DNA of 64,000 nucleotides. Origin: Clarkia xantiana subsp. parviflora. Taxonomy: Eukaryota; Streptophyta; Magnoliopsida; Myrtales; Onagraceae. Under the pieces are notes generated by a model. That model ran no database searches, was not told the origin of the DNA, and saw nothing but the letters and a program-made list of their open reading frames with translations. The position numbers and the translations under genes are program-made. Shown here piece after piece: positions 34,971 through 47,132 of this stretch (position 1 is its first letter; each line of letters starts with the position of its first letter). The stretch spans positions 20,730,952-20,794,951 of the forward strand of contig JAPTYO010000014.1 in NCBI GenBank assembly GCA_036873135.1, given 5' to 3'.

Positions 34971-35109
34971 AATTATCAGGTACTTAGTTGAAAAATGATT
35001 CTCGTTCATGTATGCAGTTCCATCATGAAAGACCTTGACCATATTGCTGCAAATATGTTGTGTGAGATACACCACAGTTGGTTCTTTGGTAAAGAAAACA
35101 AGTAGAAAT

Positions 35110-36680
35110 GAGTTATACGGGATTGGTAGATTACCTAGAATTCCCAGTGACAATCACTTTTGACGGAATGCTTGATATGTGTAAGTGTGTGAATATGAAG
35201 AAGGATATAAGGTATATGGGAAACTTGCATCGAGAGGACTGTTAGAAGGTAAATATTTTCTAAAATGTCCATTGAAATTGTAGGTTTAACTTTGAAATAT
35301 ACTGTGTTAACTTTGAAACTTTATTTTTGTAGAATGACTGATAAGGTTAAAGACAACTGAAGATGTTTGTGGTGTATTAGAGAAGCAGCAAAAGAATGAA
35401 ATTATGACATTGTACTTTCTGAAGAAGAATGTGTCATCAGATGAACCTGAAGAGCACTTTGAAGTATCAGTTTTCATACGGTAGTTCTACAGATGAAGAC
35501 TGGGAGCCCGCGCCTATGGATGAAGCGAGTATGAATGAGAGTGAAAGAACGAGAGACTCCTCATGGTGGGAGCATCCAACTCAAAGGGCAGAATTGGTGG
35601 ATGAGGAACACTGGTCGAAGTCAGGAACCTGAAGAATGAGTTGATCCAAGTCAGGGGCCTGGACAAGCTGGACAAGGAAGTGGGCCTAGACATGAGGTTG
35701 GAGAATAAGCCCAAGAAGGGGATACACTAAACCTAAGCGATGAAAAGTTAATCTGCGGGAGTGATGCTCTAGTGACACCACCTTCATCAGATGATGAAGA
35801 GCAAACCAATTCAGCCAGGTTTGCAAGTTTCAGTGAAGATGCTAACATCAAAGAGCCCGAGTTGAGCCTTGGGATGACACAGGACAGTCGACGAACTTAA
35901 GGATGCTATAAGCGAGCATAGTATTCATAAAGACTATGTTGTAAGGTACGTGACGAATACACCGAAGAAAGTTATTGTCCACTGTAAGGAGAACTGTGGG
36001 TGGGAGTTGTACGCGTCTTTGATGGCCTATGAAGAGATGTTTCAAATCAATTACCAAACACAACTTAGGTGTGGTTCATACAAGTAAGAGAATCAACAAT
36101 GGCTTGTAAAGCACCACACCGAGAAGATGAATGAACATTTGTTGCAGCCTAATTACATCTAGATGGAAATCAAAAACACTTCTGGATTCGACGTCAGCCG
36201 ATATACCATCATCAGAGCTAATGCTGAGATCAAGAAAATTATTTGGGGAGATCATCAAGAACAGTACGAGAATCTGATGGACTATATTGCAACTATGTTG
36301 CAACTGTGTTGCTACATAATCCAGGGACTACAGTGGTAATTCATTTTGATTCAACCATCAACAATTTCAAGCCCAGATTTGAGCGATTGTACCTATCGTT
36401 TGAAGCGTCAAATAGATGGTTCCTCGCTGGCTGCCGACTATTTTTTGGTATTGATGGTTGTCACTTGAAATGGTTGGAAAAGGGGAGATGCTAACAATGA
36501 GATGTTCCCCATAGCTACTGCATGGGTTGAAGCTGAAACATAGGAATCTTGAAAGTGGTTCTTGGAGTTGTTGACTAGAGACATAGGGATAGGTCATGCA
36601 TGCAGTGACAGGGGTTGGACAATAATGTATGATCAACAAAATGTATATAACTCTCTCTTCCCTTATTTGTTTTCAATATC
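35110..36680 (+). pseudogene. MuDR-family transposase (MURA), frame-broken
   Basis: Recognisable blocks in order: YLEFPVTITFDGMLDMCK (N-terminal PB1-like region, about 35128); DAISEHSIHKDYVVRYVTNT, then CKENCGWELYASLMAYEE and a Q-W-x-V-K-HH-T-E-like block (DBD_Tnp_Mut, about 35895-36140); FERLYLSFEASNRWFLAGCR and FGIDGCHLK (start of the MULE catalytic domain with its D-G-C/T motif, about 36380-36470); and GWTIMYDQQN near 36615. At least three stops and two frameshifts break it, and the zinc finger end is absent. Confidence 0.82.
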
Positions 36681-36820
36681 TGTATTTTGTTGATTGGTAA
36701 GGATTAATACATGTATTAAGTACAACCGTGCATTTATGTAGATGTATTAACTTAAATGTTTGTTTTCAGTACATATGTATATTATACTGCTGCTTTTAGG
36801 TACCTGAAATGACACTTCTC

Positions 36821-37045
36821 ATAACAGAATAAAACGACTTTTCTGGCATGCTCCAGAAGCATGTTGCTTTTGGTACCGGTCAAGGTGAAGGGGAGGCATA
36901 CACTGACCGATTTTAACACCGAACTGAATCGCCAATTAATTCCATCACTTTTTTTTAAAAAATTCCAATTACAGTTTACACCCTAAGTAACACCAAAAGT
37001 AGCATGCTTCTGGAGCATGCCAGAAAAGTCGGCTTATTCTGTTGT
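36821..37045. mobile_element. 225-bp fold-back element
   Basis: The left arm ACTTTTCTGGCATGCTCCAG is present inverted on the right, together with AAGCATG-T-CTTTTGGT. The arms are about 60 bp. A related half-copy is seen at about 38965-39025 (CCAGAAGCATACTGCTTCTGG) just upstream of BSD2. Confidence 0.75.
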
Positions 37046-37127
37046 GAAAAATGTTGGGACCTGACTCGTGCGGGTCGTTGGGTCCTTAAAATGTTGCGTA
37101 GTGTCTTCGTCGGGTTGTCAGAGTTCA

Positions 37128-37212
37128 CGGATGTCAGACAGTCGGAGTGTCAGAGTGTCGGACTGTCGGAGTGTCGAAGTGTCAGACTGTCTGAGTGTCA
37201 GAATCTCAGAGG
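37128..37212. repeat. Short minisatellite (GTCGGAGTGTCAGA-type)
   Basis: About eight tandem units of 8-9 bases, such as GTCGGAGT and GTCAGACT, within the probable solo LTR. Confidence 0.8.
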
Positions 37213-37598
37213 TTTACAAGCCTTTAAAATGGTTAAGTGTTTGAGTATACATGTATGCAATTGTCATGTCGGGTTGTCGGGACTCACGAATGTTGTCCAC
37301 GTGCGCTCCTCCTAACACATGCACAAAAGGCAGTATCGAGACCACATGAGGGTGCTCGATGAACCCTCTCCGATGCCAAAATGAGAATTCTAGAAAGATA
37401 AAGCTAGTGAGAAGTGAGAGCTCCCAAGCCAACTTTAGTTATGAAATGGGTGACCAAGTTTCCTATTTATAGGGAACATTGGACTCGAACCCGGTTTAGT
37501 AGGAAAACATGAACTAGACGTGGACTTGAGTAAGATTGGCAGTGGGAAGGCTCACACATAGTGTAAAACACGTAAGGGTACGCGCGTCGAGGAGCGAT

Positions 37599-37646
37599 AA
37601 TCCGGACCACACCAGATTGTGGGGACAATCCGGTGTGGTCCGGATT
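37599..37646. other. Perfect 15-bp stem hairpin
   Basis: AATCCGGACCACACC (37599-37613) and its exact complement GGTGTGGTCCGGATT (37632-37646) are separated by 18 bases. Further ACAATCCGG copies surround it. GC-rich in an AT-rich setting. Confidence 0.85.
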
Positions 37647-37850
37647 GTGTGTACAATCCGGACGAGTCTCGGTCCGAACGTGCGTGTTGCGCGTTCAGAC
37701 CGTTATAACCCGCGGGTAAGCGTTCGTGAGTTGTTTAGTGGGTCTGACATGTCAACGAGGTCTGAATATAAAACAAACCCATATCGGGCGAATATCTATT
37801 GAGAATGTTATTAATTTTATGGTTTTTTTTCTTAATAATCTATTGTATTT

Positions 37851-38438
37851 GGTGAAACCTAAATGACTGGGTAAATTTCAGTACTCTAGAGTTCAAACAA
37901 CCCAATTTATTTTTAGAAAAAAATTATAAAACTAACAACACTTAGCAAAAAAATACCTTTGTCATATATATAAAGTATGTGTCAGTAATATTATAATATA
38001 AAAATTTATCTAAATATATTTTTTATGGCACCAAAATAATGACTAATTAAAGTATTGCACTTTTTTGGTAACTAATGTTTCATTATTTTTTCAAGTATAT
38101 ATTTAGTTGATTAATATATATTATTATGAAATAAAAAATAACTAATATTTAAAATAGATGAGATAAACATAATCTATTTTGGAAAGAAAAAATAATGAGA
38201 TATTAGTTAACAATTTATTTTTTGAAAATTTTAATTAGTCGTTATTTATGTGTAGCACGAAATCTATATAAATAACAATTTATATTATAATATTATTGGC
38301 ATGTGCTTTGTATATATATTATAAATATCTCTTTTGCCACTTAATAAGTGTTATTTGTTTATAATTTATTTTCTAAAAACATATTAGTCTGTGAGAACTC
38401 TAGAGGAACGAAATTTATTTAGCACTTTAGGGTTCACC
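37851..38438. mobile_element. Fold-back MITE, 588 bp
   Basis: Left GGTGAAACCTAAATGACTGG is matched inverted on the right (GGTGAACCCTAAAGTGCTAA), and inverted similarity of about 85% extends for 150 bases through TCTAGAGTTC and a TATTATAATATAA block. No TSD was found. A partial further copy of the left arm appears to follow in 38440-38560. Confidence 0.7.
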
Positions 38439-39611
38439 TAAGTCCATTAAATTTTTAGCAAAAAAAGAACTAAATAAAAACACTTCTCATATTACAATAA
38501 GCAGTAAAATATTGTAATATAAAAAAATTAATTTAGAAAGATTTTGCATAACATAAGAGTTAATATATGATAAAAAAAAATATTCCTCAACAATTAAAAA
38601 TTATATTAAAATAAATTGTCTTGGTAACTAATTTTCATCTTTTACCGAAACTAGTTTTTTAACTCAATAATTTTTTTTAATCAAAATTCAATATATATTA
38701 GTTATTATTATATTATTATTCCTGAAACAGTAATAAATATTAATAGAACAAAACGAAAGTTTAAAAATTTAAATAAAAAAGAAAAGAAAGTTTAAACAAA
38801 AAGAGAGAGACTAGTGGCTTTTTAATTAAAGTACAAAAGTCAAAAAGCAAGAGGCGTCAGACGAGGCGATATTTTACGGTTTTTACCCAAGACAGAGAAA
38901 TAGAAGGAGTTACTCCTAGATACGTGGCACGTCTGCATTAAGTCCTTCACTAATTAAAAACGCCAATTACAACCTAAATGGCACCAGAAGCATACTGCTT
39001 CTGGTGCATGCCAGAAAAGTCCAAGTTAGAGGGGCTCACATTGGCCTGCGCATGAGCCAGCCTGATCGCTTGGTTTGGAAGACCATGTCAAGCATGAGTT
39101 CGACCATGGTACTAATTGAGAGGTTTATAGTTTATTGGTCATAACTAAATTGGCCGAGCCATGGGGACTGCCTTGACTCTCCTAGATCAGACGACCATGC
39201 TAGCATAGACTTAGTCGAAGATGAACGCCCTAATTAGGTGAACCGAGTCATAAAACTTAAAATCAGTATTTCAAATAAAATGTAAAATAATAATAATCAA
39301 TAATAATGTACTAAATAACAATTTGGCTTCTTTAACACCATGCATGATTTCCATAACAAATACAGCTTTTCGTTGGCCTCCCATTATATAAAAATTACCA
39401 GAAAAGAAAGAAAAATATTTACATAAGTTGGAGTTATTGAGGAGTCTGAGGACTAAGGAGTAAATTAAAACAAAAACTGAGAGGGACCAGTTCGAATTTG
39501 TTTTCTCCCAAAAAAAATCTAATATTTTCCTTTACAAAGCAATACCAACCAACCAACCAAAATCCAAGCAAAGAAAAGAAGCTTTGAAGTTCATCTCTCC
39601 TTAGCTCTCCA
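38439..39611. other. BSD2 upstream region
   Basis: Very AT-rich to 38800, then more complex sequence with a half-copy of the 36821 fold-back at ~38965-39025. From about 39480 the sequence is probably 5' leader. No clear promoter motif. Confidence 0.5.
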
Positions 39612-42264
39612 ATGGCTTCTGCAGCTCTCCTCTCTTCATTCACTACCAACCCTAAATCAGGTTCTCTCTTCTACTAATTGAGTACTGTCATCTTCACCAT
39701 ATAACCTGATTAATCAAGAAATATTTCAGATAGTGTAAAATAAGAAAACTAATATTCTACTTATAAAAGATTAAGCAAATGAGCTTTACTTACGTCTTTC
39801 TTTTTTAACTAAATCGTATTTTCTAAATCAATGTGGGACAATTACATAGATAATACTATCTATGTTATACTCTAAGGGCACGTTTGATTGCCGGTATTGC
39901 GATATCCTAATACCGGTATTAGCTAATACATGCTTAGCTAATACATGCTTAGCTAATACAATGTTTGATTGAGCCATGTATTAGGATATCCTATACAATG
40001 TTTTGAATGAACTTTGTATTAGGATATCCTAATACAATGACTAAAAGACCTAAATACCCTTACTTGCATTTTCAATGAAGATATATTTTACATATGATTA
40101 ATTTAACAATGATAAAATTTAACAAAAAAAAGTAACTTCAATTATTTAAAATAATATTTTTCATAAAAAAAAAAATCAAATTTATATATAAATAGTAAAA
40201 ACTATTTTTGCTAATGTATAAATATGTATATATATAAAGAAAATAGTACAAAACAATTGAAATAAGTGATTAGCCCGACCCGGCCCGTTCTAGCCGGGCC
40301 TAGCCCGAACTAAACCAAAGCAACATAAAGCAACCCGACCCGAACAGCCCGAATTGCTCAGCCCGGCCCGAACCGCACAGCCCGACCCGAAGTGACCTGC
40401 CCGGCCCGAACCACCCAGCCCGGCCCGAACCACCCAACCCGGCCCGAACTGACCAGCCCAGCCCGAACCGCCCAGCCCGGCCCGAAGCGCCCACCCCGGC
40501 CCAAACCGCCCAGCCCGGCCCGAACATGAGTCGGCCCGACCCGTGTCCAAAGTTTCGATGTAAACGGGGTCCGGCCCGAAGCTACGATGTAAACAGTGAG
40601 AGTTTGCCATATATTACAAGGGTAAATTGGTAATTAGGAGATTGGTATTAGCTAATGCTTTACTTTTAGATGGTATTAATTAATACAAAATTCCTTCTAT
40701 AATTGAGTATTAGCTAATACCAAGTATTAGCTAATACCAATACCAAGTTGACACAAACACGGTATTAGCTAATACCGGTATTAGGATATCGCAATACCGG
40801 CAATCAAACGTGCCCTAATATTCAATTGACTTCTTGAGCATATATATATATATTATGCAACTTCCGCTTAAAGTGACAAAGTGTTAACTATACTCTATCT
40901 AACACTTAATCATTCATTAACAGGAGTTAGTCACCAAATAAGTTGCAAGAATACCCCACAAAAGCTTCTACACAGAAATGACTTGAACAGAAATCTGGTG
41001 AATCCTCGGGCACCCAAGATTCATTTCCTAAAAACGAAGGTCGAAGCAAGTTTCAATATGATACGTTGTTCTGTAAAATATTGTATATAAGATTATTATA
41101 ATTGAATCTCAATATATCTAATTTAGTCATTACATACTTTGAAAGCTGCAGGCGGCGAAAGATGATCGCATCACGAAACCAAAGAGCGTGATCTGCGTTG
41201 ACTGTGATGGAAACGGTAATTTTACTGTTAATTACCGACATTGTCTTTTAATTAATAATAATTAGTTTAGACGTTGATGATGATGTTCTTGCTTTTGTTT
41301 TTTTATGAATAAATATTTTTTAGGGGCAGTTGTATGTTCTCAGTGCAAAGGCGATGGAGTCAACTCGGAAGATCTGTTTAATGGACGATTCAAAGCAGGG
41401 AATACTTGTTGGCTCTGTGGGTTAGTTAGTAAATACTAGAAAACATATACATATACATTGTGTTTCTTGGAAAATAATAATTAAACTCAACCTCATTATA
41501 ATATGTTAGAAGTTTTAGATATATATTATAGGATGCTTGCTTGGCCACTAAGTTTGATTGTACTGACATGTTCCGCATGTACTAGCTATAGCTATGCAAC
41601 AGGTCGGCCCGTAAGTGGTAAAAAGTGTTCTTTGCGATTTTTTTTTTTTTTTTTTTTTTATTGCCATGCTTAAATTCAAAAGTTTTATTGAACTATTATT
41701 TCATATTACATGGTTAGGTGTTTATTTAGTTTAGTGATGGATAACTCTGCCTTTGAAAATTGATCAGGTTAAATGTTGAATTGAACATTTTATAATGTCA
41801 AAATTGAAAACAAGGTAGAGTACTCAACACTACCCATGCAATGCAGATGTAGATGTAGACTTACTAAATAGTGTAGATATACAAGATTGTATATTAGTGA
41901 GACACAAAAATATAATTTATTTAAGGTTAAGAATCTAATCACACTCTCAAGTTTGCAACATGTTACTTTTAGGTATTACATATTTAAATTATTAATAATA
42001 GATGTCTCAGCTATCGTTTTCATTTCTTTTTGTTTTCTATCCGTTTTATTTATTCTCAATTTCCAACAAGTAGTAGGAGAGGTATTTTCAGTTTCCAATA
42101 TCTTCAATATAATTAAATAGTGATCTTTTGAAGTTTATCTTTTTGATTGAAAGGTAAAGTTTGATATATAAATAAATGGGTGCAGGGGGAAGAAGGAGAT
42201 GCTGTGTGGGGGCTGCAATGGAGCTGGGTTCATCGGTGGTTTCATGAGCACCTTTGATGAGTAA
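39612..42264 (+). CDS. BSD2: BSD2-type DnaJ zinc-finger chaperone for Rubisco assembly
   Basis: Five exons, 39612-39660, 40924-41072, 41152-41215, 41324-41420 and 42186-42264, join in frame to 145 residues. The N-terminal ~70 residues are Ser/Asn/basic-rich, as in a chloroplast transit peptide (MASAALLSSFTTNPKSG...). The rest is the four-repeat Cys-rich domain: CVDCDGNG, CSQCKGDG, CWLCGGKK and CGGCNGAG, ending GFIGGFMSTFDE. It has no J domain. BSD2 binds two zinc ions and holds the Rubisco large-subunit dimer in the stroma until small subunits displace it. The 3' end of exon 2 is the least certain (donor GTAAAA); an alternative at 41039 would shorten the transit region without changing the zinc domain. 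Intron 1 holds a 940-bp PIF/Harbinger MITE. Confidence 0.92.
39876..40815. mobile_element. PIF/Harbinger MITE in BSD2 intron 1
   Basis: Ends GGGCACGTTTGATTGCCGGT and its exact inverted copy at the right, with a 3-bp TSD TAA (39873-39875 and 40816-40818). The terminal inverted repeats continue through TATTGCGATATCCTAATACC, so the intron can form a long stem. A GC-rich array fills the middle. The G-G-G-C-A-C-G-T-T-T-G terminus and TAA target are typical of the PIF/Harbinger group. Confidence 0.9.
40270..40580. repeat. GC-rich minisatellite inside the Harbinger MITE
   Basis: About a dozen imperfect units of 16-20 bases around CCCAGCCCGGCCCGAACCG. The local GC content is far above the surrounding 30-35%. 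It makes a Gly/Arg-rich spurious ORF on the minus strand. Confidence 0.88.
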
Positions 42265-44513
42265 TTAAATTACTTATGTATGATGTTAAATTTAAGTGTT
42301 GTATATAGTTTAACATCATGGAAATCGGCAAAATTGTTTGTGTAAATTTGACAAAGCTTTACAAAATGAAGCTATAGTAAATCTAATAATTTAGTTATGA
42401 ATACAACAACACTACACGATACATTGTTGTGCCAAGTTGCAACACACAAACTCGTCAGATAATAAAAGTCCGTTACGTTGTGTTACAAATTACAAATGAT
42501 TTCATCATGATATGGAATTATTAGTGAAGCACCAACTGTTTGGTTGACTCATTATCACTATCTAATTTACCAATATATAAAATGCAATGGGTCCTCACCC
42601 CAAAAGACATCTAACTCTCAAAGGGTACCATTTTTGAACCATACTAAACCAATGTATCCCAGGCTGCCCCAGCCACTCTACCATGTCCCAGCCGAAATAT
42701 ACCAGAATCTCAGCCGAACCGGTACGACCGCTGTAGTATGCCTATGTCCCAACGGATTATTCCTGTATCTCAACCGAACCGGTGCAATGAATATATATAT
42801 ATATGCAAGAAAAGTAAAGCCTTTAAACAAAACTGTCCCAACCGACAGATATTCCCTCGCGCCGCACACACTGATCGCCAGCAAACAAGTTGCTGCCCGC
42901 CTCCACTCGCCACCATCTCTCGCCGTCTTTCCCTGCAGTCACGCTAAGCCACTAATCAATCGGCGACCATCCTTAGCCCTCAGGTGGAGATTTCGTATCC
43001 CCGTCGTTTGTACACCAGCCGCTGTCACATATTTTGTCATCATTCCTCGCCGTCTATCAGTCATTGATGATTCTGTCCGCCCGGCTGTGGTTATGCTTGG
43101 TCTGCTACTACATCTGTTTGGTAAGCAGGTTTATTCCGATCAACTTCTTGTGTTCCACCTTTGCCTCTGTTAATTTCCACTCTTGTGGACCACCTTTGCC
43201 GTCCAATTGGTAAGTTTGATCTTTTTTTCATTGATGCGATACCAGGTGTTGTCATGGATTCTTCTTACATATGAGAGATACTATAGTCAGTATGGACCGC
43301 TACTTTTCTTGTACTAATAATGGGTTATCTCAGTATAGATGTTAATTTCCTATTTCTCTAAATATTTCTGCTAAGTTTTTTTTATTACTTACGCTTCTCT
43401 TATTAGTGACAACTATGTAACTCAATTGCTTGTTCAATGAAATTCAAATTGATTTGAATTTTCCGATTTTGAGCTTTGTTTACGAAATAAACCTTTATGT
43501 GTTAATTCTCGGTGCTCTCAAAGAACTAAAAATAAGAATTGAGTTGAAAGTTTTCTGTTTGATTATATTAGTTGGTAATTTAGAATGCTATCATCTAGGC
43601 AGGTGCGAAGTTGACTACGTACATACATCCCTCTCAAGTATAGGATTTTCCCTTATATATTGTTATTAGCTAATTTCTTGTAAGTCTGTCTTTTAATTTT
43701 TCTAATGTTTCCATTCTCTTGAAAATGTAGTTAAGGTGTCTTACCTGTAGCAGAATATGTGTTTTCCGGTGAAGATAATATTTTCCAATATAACCTGCTT
43801 GTGGTCAATTAGATGCTCCAATGATTAGACATTTTCTTAATAAAAAAAATTAGGTTTACTAGCTATACATTATTGTTATGAATGTAATATGCATATAAAA
43901 AATTTATATTATTTTATTATGAATTTCTGATGTGTATTCAGTTTTATTTATCTCTATTGTGTCAATTGCATCTGTTGTACTCAATTTCATATATTTCTCT
44001 CTACTGTGCCAACTACATCTATTATGTATTCAATCTTGTCCACTGGCCTTTAAAAAATCAACATTTGTGGAATTAGACATGTTTTCCATTGCTCAATGGC
44101 ACATATTGGTACTTTATTGTGTCCATTTTGGTTTTAGTAAGAAGAGTACGAATCAAATAGCCAAATTTCTCGAGCAGATTAAAGAAATTGGCGGAGATGA
44201 AACACTATACTAGTGTTTGCATATTTTCAAGAATTACGATTTATATCTATCTCGCCTTAGTTAATAATTGGTATGTGTAGCTTTACAGATTCGATCCAAA
44301 TCTACTCCATAAACTCTTAGTTCTACTAGATATGAAAGTTTACTTTGTAGAATTAGTGCGCAAATCATACCGATCGACTTTGCAAATTCAGTAGATGCTA
44401 CCAATACCTTATATAAATGATTGCTGGAGTCAAGAATTCTCATGACGAGAAGAGGAAAAGTCCCCATAACAAGAAGACGAAAAACACAAAAGAAGGGATG
44501 ATGAAGAGGAAAC

Positions 44514-46837
44514 CACTACAAGACAACCGAGCTACAACAGCAAACAAAATAGTTTGTTACTAATAATTGATGCTAAATGCCAGTTTTAGTAATGACTTTA
44601 TTTTTGCGATAGTAATGATAGGTTTTGGTAACGACTAAAAAAGTCGCTGCAAAAATGTACTTTCAGCAGCGAAAGTTTCTGCAACTAAAGATATATGTAT
44701 TTATATCAACTTTGAAGCCGCCACTAAAACAGGTGTTCAGTAGCGCCATAAAGTTGACGTTGAATGTTGGTTTCAGCAACGACTTTTAAGCTCCCCTAAT
44801 ATGTATGTGTAGTAGCGGCTTTATTGGCGCTACAAAAAGAAAATTTCAGTAGCGACTTAGTTAGCAGCTTTTAGCCGTTACTAAAACTATCTGCAATATA
44901 TAGAATAACGCGAATCAAAAGCTAAAACAATTAATGAAAAAAAAAATTAACGAAAGAAAAGACGCAATATAACTTTATAAAAATTTGTGTACAATAAGAA
45001 TAAAAAACTTACATTACTTAAAAACATTAATAACAACTAACAGTCGCTACAAAAAGTGTCTTTCAGTATCCACTATTTGCCATTGCAAATAATAGCTTTC
45101 AGCTTAGCAAAGATTTTTTGCAGCTGCAAAAAGTAGTTTTCAGCAGCAACTGTCTCTTGATGCAAGAAAGTCTTATTAGCAACGACTATATGCCGCTGGA
45201 AAAAATAGCTTTCAGCGACGGTAAAAAAAATCAAGGAAAAAAAAAATGGTTTTATAAGGAGAAACATTTTTTTCGCCTAGCAAAATTTCAAACATTAGTA
45301 TTCTTTGTATAAATTTACATATTTCTTCCAAATTATATATATAAATAAATAAATAAAATATATAAAAAGTTAGTAAACGTTTAGATTGCGGATAGATCGA
45401 ACCCCTGACCTAAAATATTTTGATAGGTTCCTTTACACTAAGCTAAAGCACAAATTACTTATATTATATATAGACTAAGTTATTTATATAAAATTTAACT
45501 GAGCCCATTCCAAGTTTAGTCCAATAGTTTTCGGCCCACCTAAGCTCAACTCTCCTTATATATGCTTCTAGATAACCCTAGGGCACGCAGACACCAAATG
45601 TGAAGATAGAAAGAGAAGAGGGGGAGAAGATGGAAAGATTGAAGCGTGACAAAGGAAGGAGAAGACGGAGATAGGAGTCGATTGACCACTGCGCCCGTCC
45701 ACGAAGAAGACCCAGTCGGCGGTTACTCTTTCTCTTCCTATGGTTAAACCTCGCAGCGGATGGTGGAATCGGCTTAGGGAATCGTCTCTAGGTCAGTCAA
45801 CCCTCTCTAGATGCATGCGTGATTGATTTTCTGTTACTAGTGGTTGATCTGTCGTTTGTTGTGTATTTTTTTTATCAAATCTCCACAGAAATGAGGAAGA
45901 ATGTTATAGTAGATTGAAGACTTCGATAGATCTAGGCTTTAATATTCTAAAGTGGGGTATTGGTACGAGGTGTTAGCATTTGCAGTAAGTACTTTAATAT
46001 CTATGCCCGCATATTTTTAGGTCTCGAGAGCCTCTACTGATAAAGGTAAAGCTAGTGTTCTTATTCTTACTTTGGATGCATCAAATAGTTTAAATTTCGG
46101 TTTATCACATTAACTAAAACTTGAATCTCCTTATTAGAGTATTTTCATATGGGTTTTGTGTTTTGCAGTTGCTATTGGTTTGACAAGATCACAAATGCAA
46201 GATATCAACATATTGGAAGATGTCATTTGAGGTGGATACGCAGTTGCGATAATAATCGTAAAAGATTATCCAGCAAAAGAACCTTTGGCATTATTTGTAC
46301 TTTTCTTTGTCGAATGAGTGTTTGTACACATTACATTATTGGCAGTGTATAATGAATAATTCAACAAGTGACAGCGTTTATATATTTTATTTTGTTCAAA
46401 TTGAAATGCTTTTACGTAGTTTAAATTTAAATTGATAAAGTTTAATTAATAGAAATACAATAACATTGTATATATTATAAAATACATATTCAGCAGCGAC
46501 AATTATTTGCAACTAATTTTTTTTTAATTAGTAGAATTTACCGTTGTTGTACAAGGTTTTTACTAAGGAATATTTGTCGTTGCTGATACTAATCTTTAGT
46601 GGCGACCTGCTGCTAAATATATTGTTTAGTGGCAACTTCATTTTGTTACTATTACATATCTTTAGTGGCGGCACACATTTTGTAGCGGAACATTGTTGTT
46701 GCTAATACCTTTAGCCACAGAGTTTTTACCAACGACCCTTTTGTGGCGACAGTGTCGCTGCTAAAAGCTTCAGCAACGACATTTGGAGATTTAGTAGCAA
46801 ATTTTTGCCGTTTCTATTGTCCTGTTTTCTTGTAGTG
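44514..46837. mobile_element. Non-autonomous CACTA (En/Spm) element
   Basis: Starts CACTACAAGACAACC and ends, inverted, CACTACAAGAAAACAGG, with a perfect 3-bp TSD AAC (44511-44513 and 46838-46840). Both subterminal regions carry many copies of TTTCAGCAGCGAC/GTAGCGAC-type motifs in both orientations, as expected for transposase binding arrays. At 2.3 kb it has no transposase. A tRNA-like sequence lies within at 45380-45460 on the minus strand. Confidence 0.93.
45380..45460 (-). other. tRNA-like sequence inside CACTA
   Basis: Minus strand has an A-box-like TTTAGCTTAGTGTAAAGGAA and a B box GGGGTTCGATC about 35 bases later. Possibly a SINE head or captured tRNA gene; no cloverleaf confirmed. Confidence 0.35.
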
Positions 46838-46840
46838 AAC

Positions 46841-47132
46841 CGTCAGTGTCCTCCGCCGTGAACAAACGATATAGAACAAAAATCTTATAAATTAAAAACA
46901 AATAAATTTACAGAAGAGAGAAACGTTATGCCGGGTGCGGCCGTCTTAGACGACCGCGCCGACGTTTAAATATTGCAAATTTGGTGACGGCTAGGTTTTT
47001 TTTGGAGAGCAAGGAGAGAGGCGGCTTTCCTAACGTAATTTCTCGGTAATTCTCCCTTCTCTTTATTAATATGTTTCTATCGCTCCTAACTATGAAGTTC
47101 AGAGTTATTTTACAATAAAATTGACATCATGC
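46841..47132. other. Helitron 3' interior
   Basis: Contains an imperfect GC-rich inverted repeat GCGGCCGTCTTAGACGACCG at about 46937. Otherwise nothing. Confidence 0.5.

Larger units (their letters stand above)
34000..36680 (+). mobile_element. Decayed MuDR-type Mutator element (MULE)
   Basis: A left terminal-type region near 34000-34140 and a 5' region with a 182-bp duplication lead into a broken MURA transposase (from about 35110 for the N-terminal part). The right part is lost where a small fold-back element sits at 36821. Only the body, not both ends, can be delimited. Confidence 0.7.
37052..37850 (-). repeat. Probable Ty3/gypsy solo LTR
   Basis: Begins TGTTGGGACCTGACTC and contains CCCTCTCCGATGCCAAAATG, close to CCCTCTCCGATGCTTAAATG in the Tat LTR at 56884-57598. 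It also has an inverse TATA-type CCTATTTATAGGG at about 37460. No internal element sequence adjoins it. The right end is uncertain. Confidence 0.5.

Noticed and set aside
40290..40610. Gly/Arg-rich minus-strand frame of 106 codons
   Set aside because: Produced by the GC-rich minisatellite in the Harbinger MITE.
42544..43173. Longest unassigned plus-strand frame (209 codons)
   Set aside because: Low-complexity and tract-rich, no recognisable domain, and it spans the Helitron 5' end; the first Helitron carries a similar but frame-broken region. Treated as non-coding.
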